From Leptodontidium sp. MPI-SDFR-AT-0119 (Eukaryota > Ascomycota > Leotiomycetes > Helotiales > Leptodontidiaceae), in the NCBI GenBank assembly GCA_020726505.1, contig JAHLEZ010000002.1:186001-250000 (forward strand): 64,000 nucleotides of DNA. The letters run 5' to 3'. The stretch's first letter is position 1, and every line of letters begins with the position of its first letter. The translations under genes and the position numbers were made by a program. Of this stretch, positions 1-11,607 are shown piece by piece. The notes beneath the pieces are model-generated. The model did not search any database. It was not told the origin of the DNA and saw only the letters and a list, made by a program, of their open reading frames with translations.

Positions 1-1230
1 CAACAACACTCATTCCAAAACCCCCATAAACTCCAACCTCGGCTATCTCAAAACTGCATAAGCAAGGCAAAGGCAAGGCAAGGGACGAACTGCCAAATCC
101 AGCCAACTCCCACGGGATTTCCAGCCTGCTCCGCCGACTCCTCCATCTACAACCACTTCACCAGCAACCACACACGACACCACAGCATCACAGCGTCACA
201 TCTCAAAAGGGCATTTTCCAACGACCCACTTACTGGGTAAGGCTTTCCAAAACTCTATGCTATCCATGCCAGGGCGAGAGATCGATAGGAAAGCGAGCGA
301 CGACTGTACGAGACTGCTGCCTGTAACAAGGCGTCTAGTTCGCAAAATAGTCCGCCCAGCTCATGGGCCGTCAAGCCTGCAAGGTTCGCCGAGACCCGGG
401 GCATTTCTCGACGCCGTAAGGCAGACTCTAGGGGTATTTAGCCATCTCAGTCAGCCTTGCGGGGAACGACAGGTCCTGGAAGTCCCTGGAGATATGAGGC
501 GAGTTCAGGTGATGGCATAAGTTATATATGCAAGTTGAGTCCCTCCACAGTGTGAAATAATCCTCCGTCTCGTTGCATTCCTCGCCATCTGTGGAATTTT
601 CTTGTTTTCCTTCTTTCCTTTTCCCGCGGAGGCAGTGAGAGGGAGCCGGAGTGGTGGAAGGTCGTGAGGAAGTTGATAAGAATGAAGTACCCCTCTCTAG
701 TGCTTGATGAGGAGTGGCGAGGTCATGAACGGCAGGCTCTCATCTCTCCTCACATCTGTCCGTGATACTCAATACTAGAGCAACACGTATGGAACTGTGG
801 ATGCGAGCAGGGTCTCCTTGTCCTCTAGGTGGGATTTTCCCGCCCAGCTACTAAAGGGCGTCCCCGGAGACTGAAATAGTTCACCGATGATATTCGCCTT
901 GGGATAACGAGTGGTTAGAGGCATCCCCGTGACATATTTCAACCCCATATAAAGTGAGATAAGTAAATGAAGCGCGACAAGCTTGAAGGAATCGCCCCGC
1001 CTTACCTTTAAAATGTGATATCCATGCTCGGGTGACTCTCGAAGGGCGACATAAGAATCTAGCCCACCCCCCATCACTAATCACATATACCTCCTCGGAA
1101 TCCTGATTCCTATCGACATCACATCAAGCCTCTTTTGCTTTCTGAATCCGGAAGTTGGACATGCGCATCTCATCGCTTAGCTGAACATCGCCCATCACAA
1201 GCTGCTGCCTAGTCTTTGCCTCGCAAGGTT
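1..1230. other. Gene-free 5' flank
   Basis: I see no convincing gene here. Short open frames exist at 257-520 (+) and 775-1077 (-), but they lack recognisable motifs and splice context. The last few hundred bases are the presumed upstream region of the gene that starts at 1231. Confidence 0.4.
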
Positions 1231-2031
1231 ATGCCTCCTATTGGACCAAACGAGCATCCTTGGACCGTCATGAACGAATATACCGTCGACAGTGGGTGCC
1301 AAGGAGTTGGATATGAGGGCGAAGATACAGCCTCGTCGACGAGTAGCTTGACGTTCGGAGAAAGCAGTAGCACTTCTGAGTATGTGACAACAAATGAAAC
1401 ATCTTCGGGCAAAGATGGTTTCATTTCTCCAACAAATGCCAATGGGTAAGTACTGCTCTCCATTAGCCTAGTCAGCCCTAACACCTCTTGGTGTAGCCTG
1501 GCATACTCAGTCAGTCCACCACATGGAGCACCTACCCTTCATCGCAACGGTCGGGAAATCCGATCCCAGGACACTATCGGCTCATATGCCGGACCACGTG
1601 GAGGCAAGGAAAGTGTTCCTCAATCTTTCGATCAAACGGGAATAGACCAACGATATGGAAGTTCTCCAATCTCGATTGATTCAGAAACTCGAGTCCCTCG
1701 AACGTTCCGAAATTTCCAGGGGGAAGATCTCATAGAGCTGTTCCCACATCTGTCCGACGGGGAACCACAAGCCAAGGTTGAAGAATGGGTCCGACGCTGC
1801 GGACGCTACGGAGCAGGTCTGCCAGACATTGACAAGTCCACGGGAGATACACCAGTGACCGAAGACCCGCGAGGGGATAACATCTCGCGCGAATCGAATA
1901 CACAAAATGGAGATAGCAGCGAACAGCACCTCTCGGATTTGCCCGACAGATCCGAGATGGAACATCGACAGAACCAAAACCAGAATGGAGCGCGAAAGCC
2001 GAAGGATGGGGAGGCTAGCAAAGAGAAGTAA
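1231..2031 (+). CDS. Uncharacterised Ser/Gly-rich fungal protein, 249 aa, two exons
   Basis: Exons are 1231-1445 and 1497-2031. The 51-nt intron opens with GTAAGT and closes with GTGTAG, and the join is in phase. The start is the ATG at 1231; the in-frame codon upstream at 1216 is only a TTG. The product is polar and probably disordered: the first half is rich in Ser, Thr, Gly and Asn, and the C-terminal third is charged (Asp, Glu, Arg, Gln) and ends in KEK. The only segment that looks folded lies around residues 145-180, with the sequence FRNFQGEDLIELFPHL followed by EEWVRRCGRYG. I do not recognise the family and see no signal peptide or membrane segment. The intron and clean phase support a real gene; function is unknown. 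Confidence 0.6.
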
Positions 2032-3638
2032 TTCTGAAGACATTGTAAGATGGTACGAATACATGCCCAGTCACGAGTAACGAGGTCGGGCAATTTTTCT
2101 TTTTGGTACGATACATTCGCTTCTTTGTACCAGTTTGATTTTGTTTCTCAGGATCTGTTTTCAGCGTCAGCATATGCATGGAAGGAAGGGCCATAGGTCT
2201 ACAGTACTGTGGCCAAACGGGTATAGGAGTCACTCTCTTGCATGGGATTTCAGGAAGCATCAAAACATTCGTTGTACCTATATTTTCGGTTAGGCTGGGC
2301 ATGGGTGGAATCAAACCATTTTTCGATTCCACAACCTGAATGTTTTGCACGGTTCCGGGCTTGATCGGAAGTCGTACAAGATCCTCGATGTCCTTTGAGC
2401 AAACCTTAAGAGAGTGATTTGTAAAATTTTCCAGCTGCGGGATTCTGGGTGTTCTTGTGCGGTCGGTACTGACGAACGACGATGGGTTTTCGATCTAGTG
2501 ACCAATACCATGCTGCATCGTTGCTCCGCATGACACGAAGAACTCCACAGCGCTTGAAGTACCCAATGACTGTAACCAGCATGACTTGTGAGCACAAACA
2601 TGTTTTCAGGTTGGGTATCAATACATGGAAACCTTGTGATGAAGTCGACAAGTAGGGTGCTTGGCCCAAGACCAGCCTCACAAGAAACCAGCTGAGACAT
2701 GCTCATCTTGGGCCAGACAGACAATTCCGAGCATGAATTCTCATTCGACAGTGCTCTTTCATAAGCGAAGAGATAACGGGCAACTTCAGGCGAGGCTGTC
2801 ATACAAACGATCTGGCTCGCCCTTGTGCGTGAAGCACAAGATTCTGCGGTAAATTCCCAGACCGTTCCATAAACCCCAGGTTCCAAGCCAGAACGTCGGC
2901 TTATGCAACCTCTTGAGGACGTTGGGGCTGTCCTGAATATGTCGATTCGATATCTCCAATCGCTATCCTGCTGTCCTTCGAGGGCACGCTCTGGAACTAG
3001 CCATGCGAGTGCCGTACGGTAGTACGAATACCCTCACATCGCAAACGGCTGTACTACCACTCAAGAAACGTTTGGATCTCGTGGCCTGACCTTTCTCATT
3101 TGAGGCAAGAGAGTGGGGTGATAAATCTTGAAAACGTACCACTCTAGTTGATGTGTTAAGAATTTGCACTGAGTCGGCACCCGGAGGGGCGTTCGAGGCG
3201 TTCGCAACGAGGGACCTTTGCCAATGGCAGCTACTTCTCAGCTAGTATTTTTCACACCTTTCTGTATTGTGATCATCGGCATGGTCGGCATGTGGATTTG
3301 TGACGGCCGGTTCGTATTTCGACCTCCTGGGGTACCCGTTAACATACATAATTTGGTATCGTAGTCCTTGGGATTTTGACAGCGTACTGGAACGTCGGCC
3401 ATGGGCCATGAGGGTGCATATACCGATCTCGATGAAGTTCCACATTTAGGAAGCTGGCAATGATAAAAAGCAGGTTGGATTCTTCGAGATGTGCTGAAGG
3501 TCCTTGGGCAAGCAATCGAAACTCGAAAAGCCAGAAAGGCCCTCCTCCGAAAATTCCGAAGATCAACAAACAAGTAAGCAAGAGTATCTTAAATAGGATG
3601 AGAGACTTACATATTTAGCAGTCACTTCACTTGCAATC
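2032..3638. other. Intergenic stretch with broken open frames
   Basis: No gene model can be supported. Minus-strand frames at 2311-2886 and 3339-3581 are open but share no reading phase and no good splice sites. A short plus-strand frame at 3223-3360 would encode a 45-residue peptide with one hydrophobic segment (FFTPFCIVIIGMVGMWI). It could be the relic of a membrane protein gene, but this is only a suggestion. Confidence 0.3.
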
Positions 3639-3956
3639 ATGCCTCACTCAACAACACCAAACCCCACCACTCCGCCCTGTACATTGCCAGAACCATCGGG
3701 ATCTCAAAGTCACAATGCCCAGTCTAGCTCTAGTGGGAAAAGCAGTGATGCAAGCAGCAACCCCACTCGTGAAGGCAGACTTCAATGGGATTCTCCGTAC
3801 AATGTGAGGTCCGTAGCTCAAGGCGATACACACTCATCGATGCCTGCCCTGACTAACACAGCCCACCAGCGAATCCCTCACTACATCCAACCTGAGTACC
3901 CAATCAAGCGGTCCAAACCAGCTCGAATACTGGAGCAACCTGCCCGAAAGACATGA
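3639..3956 (+). CDS. Small uncharacterised Pro/Ser-rich protein, 83 aa if spliced
   Basis: The ATG at 3639 opens a frame that runs to TGA at 3954-3956 (105 aa unspliced). A probable 66-nt intron lies at 3804-3869: donor GTGAGG, a strong branch sequence CTGACTAAC and acceptor CAG. Because 66 is divisible by three and the intron has no stop, both the spliced (83 aa) and retained (105 aa) forms can be translated. The product is low-complexity (Ser, Pro, Thr, Asn) with a basic, proline-rich tail (IKRSKPARILEQPARKT). There is no signal peptide or known domain. It could be a spurious frame, but the branch site argues for a transcribed gene. Confidence 0.4.
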   Translation: MPHSTTPNPTTPPCTLPEPSGSQSHNAQSSSSGKSSDASSNPTREGRLQWDSPYNVRSVAQGDTHSSMPALTNTAHQRIPHYIQPEYPIKRSKPARILEQPARKT

Positions 3957-5319
3957 GTGGATCGCATATCGAATGCAGGGGTAAATACCAATGGGATTAC
4001 CAACCACCCGGATGATCGAAGAACGAAGATGATAATGTGCAGTCCATGTCTGGTATATGTATAAGAGGATAGCGGCGGTATTAAATTTCCAAGTTTCGCG
4101 TCGGAGGTGTCTTCAATGTGTGGATGATGAAGTTGTAGAGAGACGTCAAACAAGATGAAACGCTCTCAAGGGAGGAAATCCGACGTCCAGAGCTAGCCCG
4201 AATCAAGCGAAACTACACCCAACCTTTCATTCCTTCCTGATCAGGAAACTTAAACTTGAAATCTAAATCAAATCAAAATCTAAATAAACAAGAAAGTTAC
4301 AATATAGTAGAAACAAGACTTTCTAATCCGAGGGGTCCCCTTACCTACCTACCTACCCACCATCCATCCCATGCCCATCCTGTCCTCCCTTATCCCAAAA
4401 CATTTTCTCTAAGCAGCTATCCAATCTTCCAAAAGAAAGAAGAAGAAAAAAGCGCACTGCAGAAATACTGTACCTACATACCCCTCAAAACATCCGATCT
4501 CCAAGTCTTATCCAATTTACGAATAAGGTGCAAATCCAACTCGGAAGGGAATTCCTCGCTCTTACCGAGACCGAAAACACGAACAACACAACAACACACA
4601 GCCTGCAAATTCAACTGACTCGACCAGTAAATCAATCAATCAATCACCAGCTCTCTCAGCTCTCCACTACCGTATGTGGAAGCCCCCAATACAATCCCTC
4701 ATCAATGACAAACTGTCACAACTGTCACAAACAACAAGTTAAAACTCCTCAGGAACTATCTGCACTACAGAAGGGGAAACTAGGTACAGTTCAGCAAGGC
4801 GCGCTAAAACAGTACTTGTACTTTTACTTGCTCTCAAATTTTCAGTGTCAATTATGCATCAATTATGCACTACGCTTACAAATGATGAAGAGACTTACTT
4901 ACCTTACCTTACCTTACACAAAGCAAACATTCACATCAATAATTAACATGTCAAAGTGAAAGTCATAGTCCCATTTGAACCCGTTGTTTGCCAGAAATCT
5001 TCATAATGCATACAGAGATCTACATTTCTCTATGCTTTCTCTATCTCAAGAAGTACCATACAGTGAAGTAAGTACCTTCACGTAATGTACCACTCAAGTA
5101 TCATATCATGCAACGCATCCATCCGACCCTCGCCCCCTCTCCCTCCCTATCCATCCATTGCCCGCCCACCCGCCAACCACCATCCCCAGGATCACCCACC
5201 GAACGCCCAAAAGATGCAGCAAAACCCAAGCAGATGCCCTACGAGTACCCATGAGCCCATCCATACGTACCACCCTCAACAAATAACACAACACCACGCC
5301 AGGCTTAGGAACAAGCAAT
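3957..5319. other. Intergenic, low-complexity stretch
   Basis: Pyrimidine-rich and microsatellite-like sequence, including TACC runs near 4342-4360 and TTACC runs near 4897-4916. It forms the 3' flank of the Reb1-type gene on the minus strand. No gene or RNA is seen. Confidence 0.5.
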
Positions 5320-8300
5320 TCAAAGCTCCGGACTGCCCTCCATTGCAGGCTTACCACCCTTCTTCACCTTTGACGTATGCGGAATACTTGACGCATCTGA
5401 ACTAATTCCGACGGAGCTGATCGAACCGCTTCGTTGGAAACGACTCTTGGTGCCAAGACCGACATCACTCTCGTCATCTTCGTCTCCATCCTCGTCATGA
5501 TGGCCATTTCCATTACCGAAAAGGTTCATTTGCCCAGGAAGTTTCTCGCGCAGGGTGTCAGCTTCTACACTCTCGGAGCGGAAGCGTGTGTAATCTACAC
5601 TTTCCTCGTCGACACTGTGGTTGTCATTATCGTCGGGGAAACCGTTGGCTGTGATGGAGTGAGGTTCGTCGAGATCGACACTTGCTGTGCCATGATTGGT
5701 GGAAGGGTATTCTTCGTCTTCATCTTCGTATTCGGAGTCAAGGTGGCCGTTGGTGGCGGGTGCATTGGCCATGTTGATGTCCGACTCAGGGATTTCCTGT
5801 TCGTGATGGGGTAGATTTAAGTAAGGTTGTCCCTCGTCATCTTGCTGCATTTCTTCATCTAGTTGAACATCGTCATCTTCTTGCTGCACCTCCTTGGCAG
5901 GCTGGATATTTTCATCAAAATGATCATCATGCTCACTTCTCGAAGCCGGCTTGCGACTTGTGGGCTCAACGACCGATGGCTCTGCATCATCGTCACTCTC
6001 AAAAACTCGGTGCTCACTCAAGCGCTTCGAGCTTCTCGAAGTTCTAGCGGCCATGATCGGCTTCTTTGCAACTCGAGGTGATCGAGCTTGGCTGCTCTTG
6101 ACCGCTTGAAATGCTTCGCTGATTTCATCGGCAGACTCAGCTGCATCCGCAGCCGTCTCTTGACTTTCCTTCTGGCCCGTCGCCTTCATGCGCGATCTAA
6201 GCTTTTTGGATGATTTCTTCGGTGGCGTTCTATCGTTGTCGTGGTCCATCTCAGAAAGCATTGCAGCCTTCCTACCCTTAGCAAGACGTAAGCGTGCTGG
6301 TTGTGTGCTGGGACCTCCGCCATTATTCCCCTTCGCATTAGAAGTTCGTCTCTTCTTGGTAGTGCTTGAACCTTCGCCATTGTCGTTCTCATCCTCCTCC
6401 TCCTCCTCATCTTCCTCATCCCTAGACACTCTCTTCGATACACTCCTCTGCTTCGATGACTTATTGTACCGTGCAGGCGATACGAAAGATTTGAATCCCT
6501 TCGGCTCTGCAGGAGCTGCTGCCTCATACAGGTCAATGAGAGCTGACACAATATCCTGGAGTTTCATATCCTCATTGTCGGGAATGTGCTCCTTGAGATT
6601 CCTGTAGCAAACTCTTAAAGCCATCTTCCTGCTTTTGATACGAAGATCTTGCTGAATTGTTTGCCAAGGAATCTTCCCTTCCTTTCCAGCTTTGCTGTCA
6701 CGGATGAGGTAGAGGAGCTCAAGCTTTTCTGGAGCCCGCATCCTACGAGCGACCGTCTCAGCTTCTTCGAGACGCCAATTGGCCTTTGAAATGGGTTGAA
6801 AGGCGACCAGATCTTCGGTATCCGCATCTTCTCGCTCTAGGATATTCTTCCACTTGGTGAGGCATTGAAGACGACTCCTGGTATGTCTCATCATCTCACT
6901 GACTTTCAACCAGTCCAATTGGGTGTAGTCGTCTTTCTTGGCGTCTTTTGAGCTTCTTCCCTCGCCCTTACGGACGAGCTCGAGAAGTTCCTCGACGACC
7001 TCCTTCAGCGTCTCTTCCTCTTCCTTGTCCCAAATATCCTTTTTCTGGTTATCACCACAGACTAGATAATTTCTCCAGCGATCCCGGCAATCTTCTGAGA
7101 ATCTGTTGAGCTCTCCACCAATCTGCTTCCACTTGCCGGGGTTTCTCTCATAAGCATCCCTGAGATCCTGATCAGCCTCTGCGGTCCAGGACCCACGAGC
7201 TTCAAAGTTGTGGAAATTGCGCCGACAGTGACTCTGGACCTTTGGCTTGGGCAAGTGCGGTACTTCCTCATACATATAAGCCCAAAACCGCCTACCGTTC
7301 TCATTGGTAGCCAGTCCTTGGATGATATCGTTGAGGTCAGGTTGTTTCAAGTCGTACTCCTCTCGGTATGACTCGACAGCATCAGCAATAGTCCGGACAT
7401 CATCCTCTGGAATTCGCGCGCCCTTCGATGCAGGAGTCACCTGTGAGCTTCTAGGGATCTTCGGCGTTCTAGACTTCGGCGTCTTGGCTTTCGCCGTGGA
7501 TGATTTGGGTGTCGTAGATTTGCCCAGTCTTTTAGAGACCATGCTCTTCCTCTTTGGGGTTTTGACGACTTTTCCTTTGGCTTGCGATGACTCCGGTTCT
7601 CCGATGGGTAGTCGTCGTTTCCCTCGTTCGGTAGAAGTTGGTGCTTTCTGTGGTAACTCTGACTCGGATTCAGGATGGGGTTGCGATGAAGGAGAAAGCT
7701 CGAAAGGTTTCATCGCTGGGATAACGACGGCAGCCAAAGGTCTACGCGGGTTGACAGGTGTGAATGCAGGAGTTGGTCTTCGCTGCTGGCTAGAGTTCAG
7801 GGCGAGGCTAGAAGATGCTGCAATCTCGGGTAGTAGAGAAGTACGTTCTTCCTCCATCTGGCTGGCATACATGCTAGCAACCGTTCGAGCAAGCTCAGAA
7901 GTATCGTGTGACGCCGAACGCGATCGGTCGAGTGGATTTGCTGCATTGTCTGGGGAGGGGGCGCTGGATGCAACGAAGCCGTACTCGGTCAATTTGGCTG
8001 TGGCTTCGACTTTGTCCTTTGATTTCCTACGTTTCGCAGTCGACTCCACAGCTGTATTCGACACCTTTCTCTTGCCCAGAGCTTTCTTTGACGGTTGTAC
8101 TGGCTCCTCTTCATCATTATCCTCTTCTGGGTCCGGACCTACGTGACCTGTTGACCACGCACTACTTTGTATTTGTGCCTCTGCCTCCGCGGTATCCTCT
8201 TGTGTAGGTCGAATTGGTGATTGTGGTCTCGAGTGGTTGAAAAGTGCAGGTGTAAGTGGTTGGTGGAGAAGAGCGGCCGAATCATCTTCATCTTGCAGAG

Positions 8301-9576
8301 CAGCAATGCTTTCCTGCGATGGCTTTCGTGGAGACAATCGCGCCTTCTGCTTTGCCTTCTTGATCTTCTCAACCAGACCCAGATCGTCGGATTGCGATTG
8401 AAGATTTGATCCATAACTTTCGGTAGTATTGACAGCAGAGGTAGGCTTTTTCGAATTTTTTTGCTTCTTCTCCTTGCTCTTTGCCAGTTGCTCCGTTCTG
8501 ATCAAAGTCTGCATATCCTGGGTCTCCTCTTCCATAGGCTCGGGTTCCTGTGGTAGTTGTGATGTGAATCCATTTGCTTCGATAGCTTCGGCTTTCAGCA
8601 GTTTCTTTGAGGCGCGATTCGATTTCTTTGATTTCTTCAGCTTAGGTTCCTCCACGACTGGCTTGGTGACTGGCACATCACCAAAGATATTGCTCAAAGT
8701 CCTAGACAGATCAGGCGATACGAAACTCTCCTCAACCTCCACCGCTCCATTAGAAACAGAGCCTTTCTCTGCCTCCATGTCCGGCGCTCCATTATCATCC
8801 TCCCCCTCCATCCCCCGCCCCCCGATATCCTCACCCATGACCGAGGAATCCACGACAGAGGAGTCTATGACGGACGAATCCAGCCCATCTCTCTTCTTCC
8901 GCTTGCGCTCTTTCTTCTTCTGGTTCTTGATCTGTCGCAATGACATCTTGCCTTTATTCTTCTTCCCACTACTACCCTTCACCGCGCTCGACGTCGCAAA
9001 CTGTCCATTACCCAGCCTAGGTGTCCCATTCACAATGCTTGAAGTGTCCATTGCGTCAGTATCTGCGTGTGCGTGTGCAGATGGAGCTCCGTCCTGGTCC
9101 TTGTGCGAATCTTGAATCTCTGTATTGTCTTGCGCATCTGTGTGAAAAGCACCAAAGAATCAGCGACTCATGCATTCGTTCGTTCGTTGGTGCTTTCGTT
9201 CCTAGCCGGAGCAAGAATGTGCGGAAGAAACCCCCCTCAAGAAACGTAGATAGACACAAGAGAAGAGCGAAATCAACAGGCGAAGAAAGAGACGCGCAAA
9301 CAAGAAAGAGTTTCTCGCAGCAGCAGAAAAAAAGTGAGAAAGTTCACGGCCCCGCATCCATCGCATCCCAACCTCCTCCCTCCTTCACGCACGCATCCAG
9401 CTCCAAATCCCAGCTGTGCCTGCTCTACCGAATAAACGAACATAAATCAATTCAATTGACGTACCAGTGTCCAATCCCTCTTCCTCTTCCTCTTCCCCTT
9501 CTTCCTCCTTGACGATGTTGCTGCTTGTAGGTACGGGGATAGAGGACGAGAAGATGCCCTTCACGAATCTGATCAT
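5320..9576 (-). CDS. reb1: Reb1/TTF1-type Myb DNA-binding protein (RNA polymerase I termination factor family)
   Basis: Two exons on the minus strand: 9576-9465 and 9137-5320, giving 1309 aa. The intron (9464-9138, 327 nt) has donor GTACGT, a GCTGATTC branch site and acceptor CACACAG, and joins GG..ACT-G to AT-GCG in phase. An alternative start at 9051 would drop 66 residues. Near the N-terminus there is an acidic run and then a Lys/Arg-rich stretch (KKKERKRKKRDG), a likely nuclear signal. The core begins with RRNFHNFEARGSWTAEAD; the first Myb repeat is at about 685-735 with the family signature FSEDCRDRWRNYLVCG, and a second Myb-like repeat covers about 740-800. The C-terminal third is acidic and Ser-rich. 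Known members bind rDNA terminators and some Pol II promoters and block replication forks. The family call is firm; the exact role here is inferred. Confidence 0.9.
9138..9464 (-). other. First intron of the Reb1-type gene
   Basis: A 327-nt intron, long for this window. On the minus strand it starts GTACGT, ends TTTCACACAG, and carries CTGAT about 20 nt before the acceptor. It separates a 37-codon first exon from the main body. The downstream frame stays open from the acceptor to the ATG at 9051, which supports use of the upstream start. Confidence 0.7.
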
Positions 9577-11607
9577 CGTGCATTGTTGGTCGAGGGCAGT
9601 TCGAGGGAAAAAGAGAGAAGGTGGAGGTGAAGTCCTGCTCGGGCGCAATTGAAATGGAGCGTGGATTTAGAGTTCAGGTGGGAAAGATATCCTGGGTGTG
9701 CCGGGCACGTTCGTTCACGTCGAGTCGCGTCTGGAAGAAAGTCAGGCGCGATAAGACAGACGCTTTCACTTTCTTTAGTGGAGCTGCGAAAATGAGGCCT
9801 GGAATTCGAGGCGAAGAAGTCCGATTGGCGAATATCAACAAACAGCAAAGTATGCTGACTAGGAAGGATCTATAAATACAGGAGGAATAATACATTATTG
9901 AATATAATACCCAGATGCTGTAATTCTTAATCGTGAGCCCTTGATATTCATCGTTTAGCCCGGCTTTGTTTCAAATCATGCAGCATTCTACTGGGATTCA
10001 CGTCAGGCTATCCGGAGGCGCTACTTTGGTAAGGAACTCATCTGTCTGGAAGTTGATCCTGGACCTACTATTTCACCATTCTTATTATTTTCTAGAGTCT
10101 AAAGTCTAAATTCAGAGTTGTAGAGTCGCCTTTCTTGTACCAAGGATCTCCTTGATTTGCCAGAGGTCGTAGATGCCAGGACGTTCCCCCCCGAGCTCAC
10201 TCCCCAAGAAGTCGTAAGAGGAAGCTATTTGCAAAAGTTCAAATAGGTCTCAGAAGACCACCTCATTAATAAGACGTCCATTGTTATCATCAAAATCGCT
10301 AATCCTCTTCACTAAACAACCATCACAACACCCCCATCTGAACAATACTGGTTCAAGCTCAAACACGTTACAGCGAGTAAACTCACAACCGCCATGGTTT
10401 TTACAAAGACATGGATGATACAAGATGTGAGATTTCCAGCTGGACATGTTACATAGGTAGGTATTTAATGCAACACACATTTTCTTAACCCCCTTCCCTC
10501 TATGGTATCTTACCTGATCTAGGAGGTGCGTCTTCCAGTATTCGATATGGAAGAAATTCCAGGATTTCTCGGATCATCTTTTCTAAGAAGAGAGGCCTAT
10601 GCTAGACATCAAAGCATATGATGGTCTATGATTCTTGATAACGCTATCATGGAAATATCTATCACATTCTGATAACCCATCCCTTGATTCCCTTCATCTA
10701 AACTTCCCCGAGGCCAACTTCCCCGAGACCAACTTCCCTCTTTCTCGAACCTCAAACCTCTCAACCCTTCACCCACCTGGCCCATCCCACCATACTCACA
10801 ACATCTCAATCCACCCCCATCCTCATCTAATCCTCTGTCCCCATCCCCCTTCCCTCTATGCCTTCCCTTCAAGCAAACATATCCATCCATATCCATATCC
10901 ATATCATACCCCAGCAATCTCCTCATCTCCCATCTCCCACTCTAGATGTATTCAACTATTCTATACAGCCTTAAATATAACCAACTACCAGCTTCAAACA
11001 CCCCATCCAACTCCCCAATCAACAATCCCAGTCCACCCACCCACCCACAAACCCACCAACTACAATCCCCTCTAAATCAAAACCTGATGCCATCAACCAT
11101 AACCACCCATCCATACAGAATAAGATTCCCAACCAAGGAATCATCTCCTAAACATAAATATAAACATAAACATAAACATAACACAGCCAACAAAGTAACC
11201 AGACAACCAGGTAAGCTCAAGGACAAGAACTGAAAGGATAGAAAATCTCTCCAGACTCCAAAAATAACCTGTGTATCAGTATCCATGAATCCAGAATCTC
11301 ATTCTACACTCTAATCCCAAATCTCAAATGTCCCAACCATAATCCAGGACATTCACCCCCTCCTCCTTCGAATCCCCATTCTCAAGTCCCATCCTCACCC
11401 TCACACACACCTAGACCTCAAACCTCAGTCACCATCACATCAGGAAAACAGCTTTTTTAGAAATCAAATTATATCTACATTACTTTTATCTAACTCCCCA
11501 TTTTAACCCCCCTCCCCAATCCTCCCCCCTGGTATCTAAAATCGTACAGTTGCAATTGTCCCCCCCAAAACGCCCCCCAAATCCACCCCGCGTACCCCTC
11601 CCCCCCT
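9577..11607. other. Intergenic region, simple repeats only
   Basis: Contains the presumed promoter of the Reb1-type gene at its left end and the 3' flank of the 1256-residue protein gene at its right end. Simple repeats include CCATAT-type units near 10878-10905 and ATAAAC-type units near 11154-11185. No credible gene was found; open frames around 10609-11233 are low-complexity. Confidence 0.5.

Noticed and set aside
6188..9115. Long plus-strand ORFs of 139, 280 and 228 codons opposite the Reb1-type gene
   Set aside because: They are mirror readings of the Ser- and Glu-rich Reb1 coding strand, a common artefact.
10635..11233. Pro/His/Asn-rich ORFs
   Set aside because: Translation of simple C/A-rich repeats.
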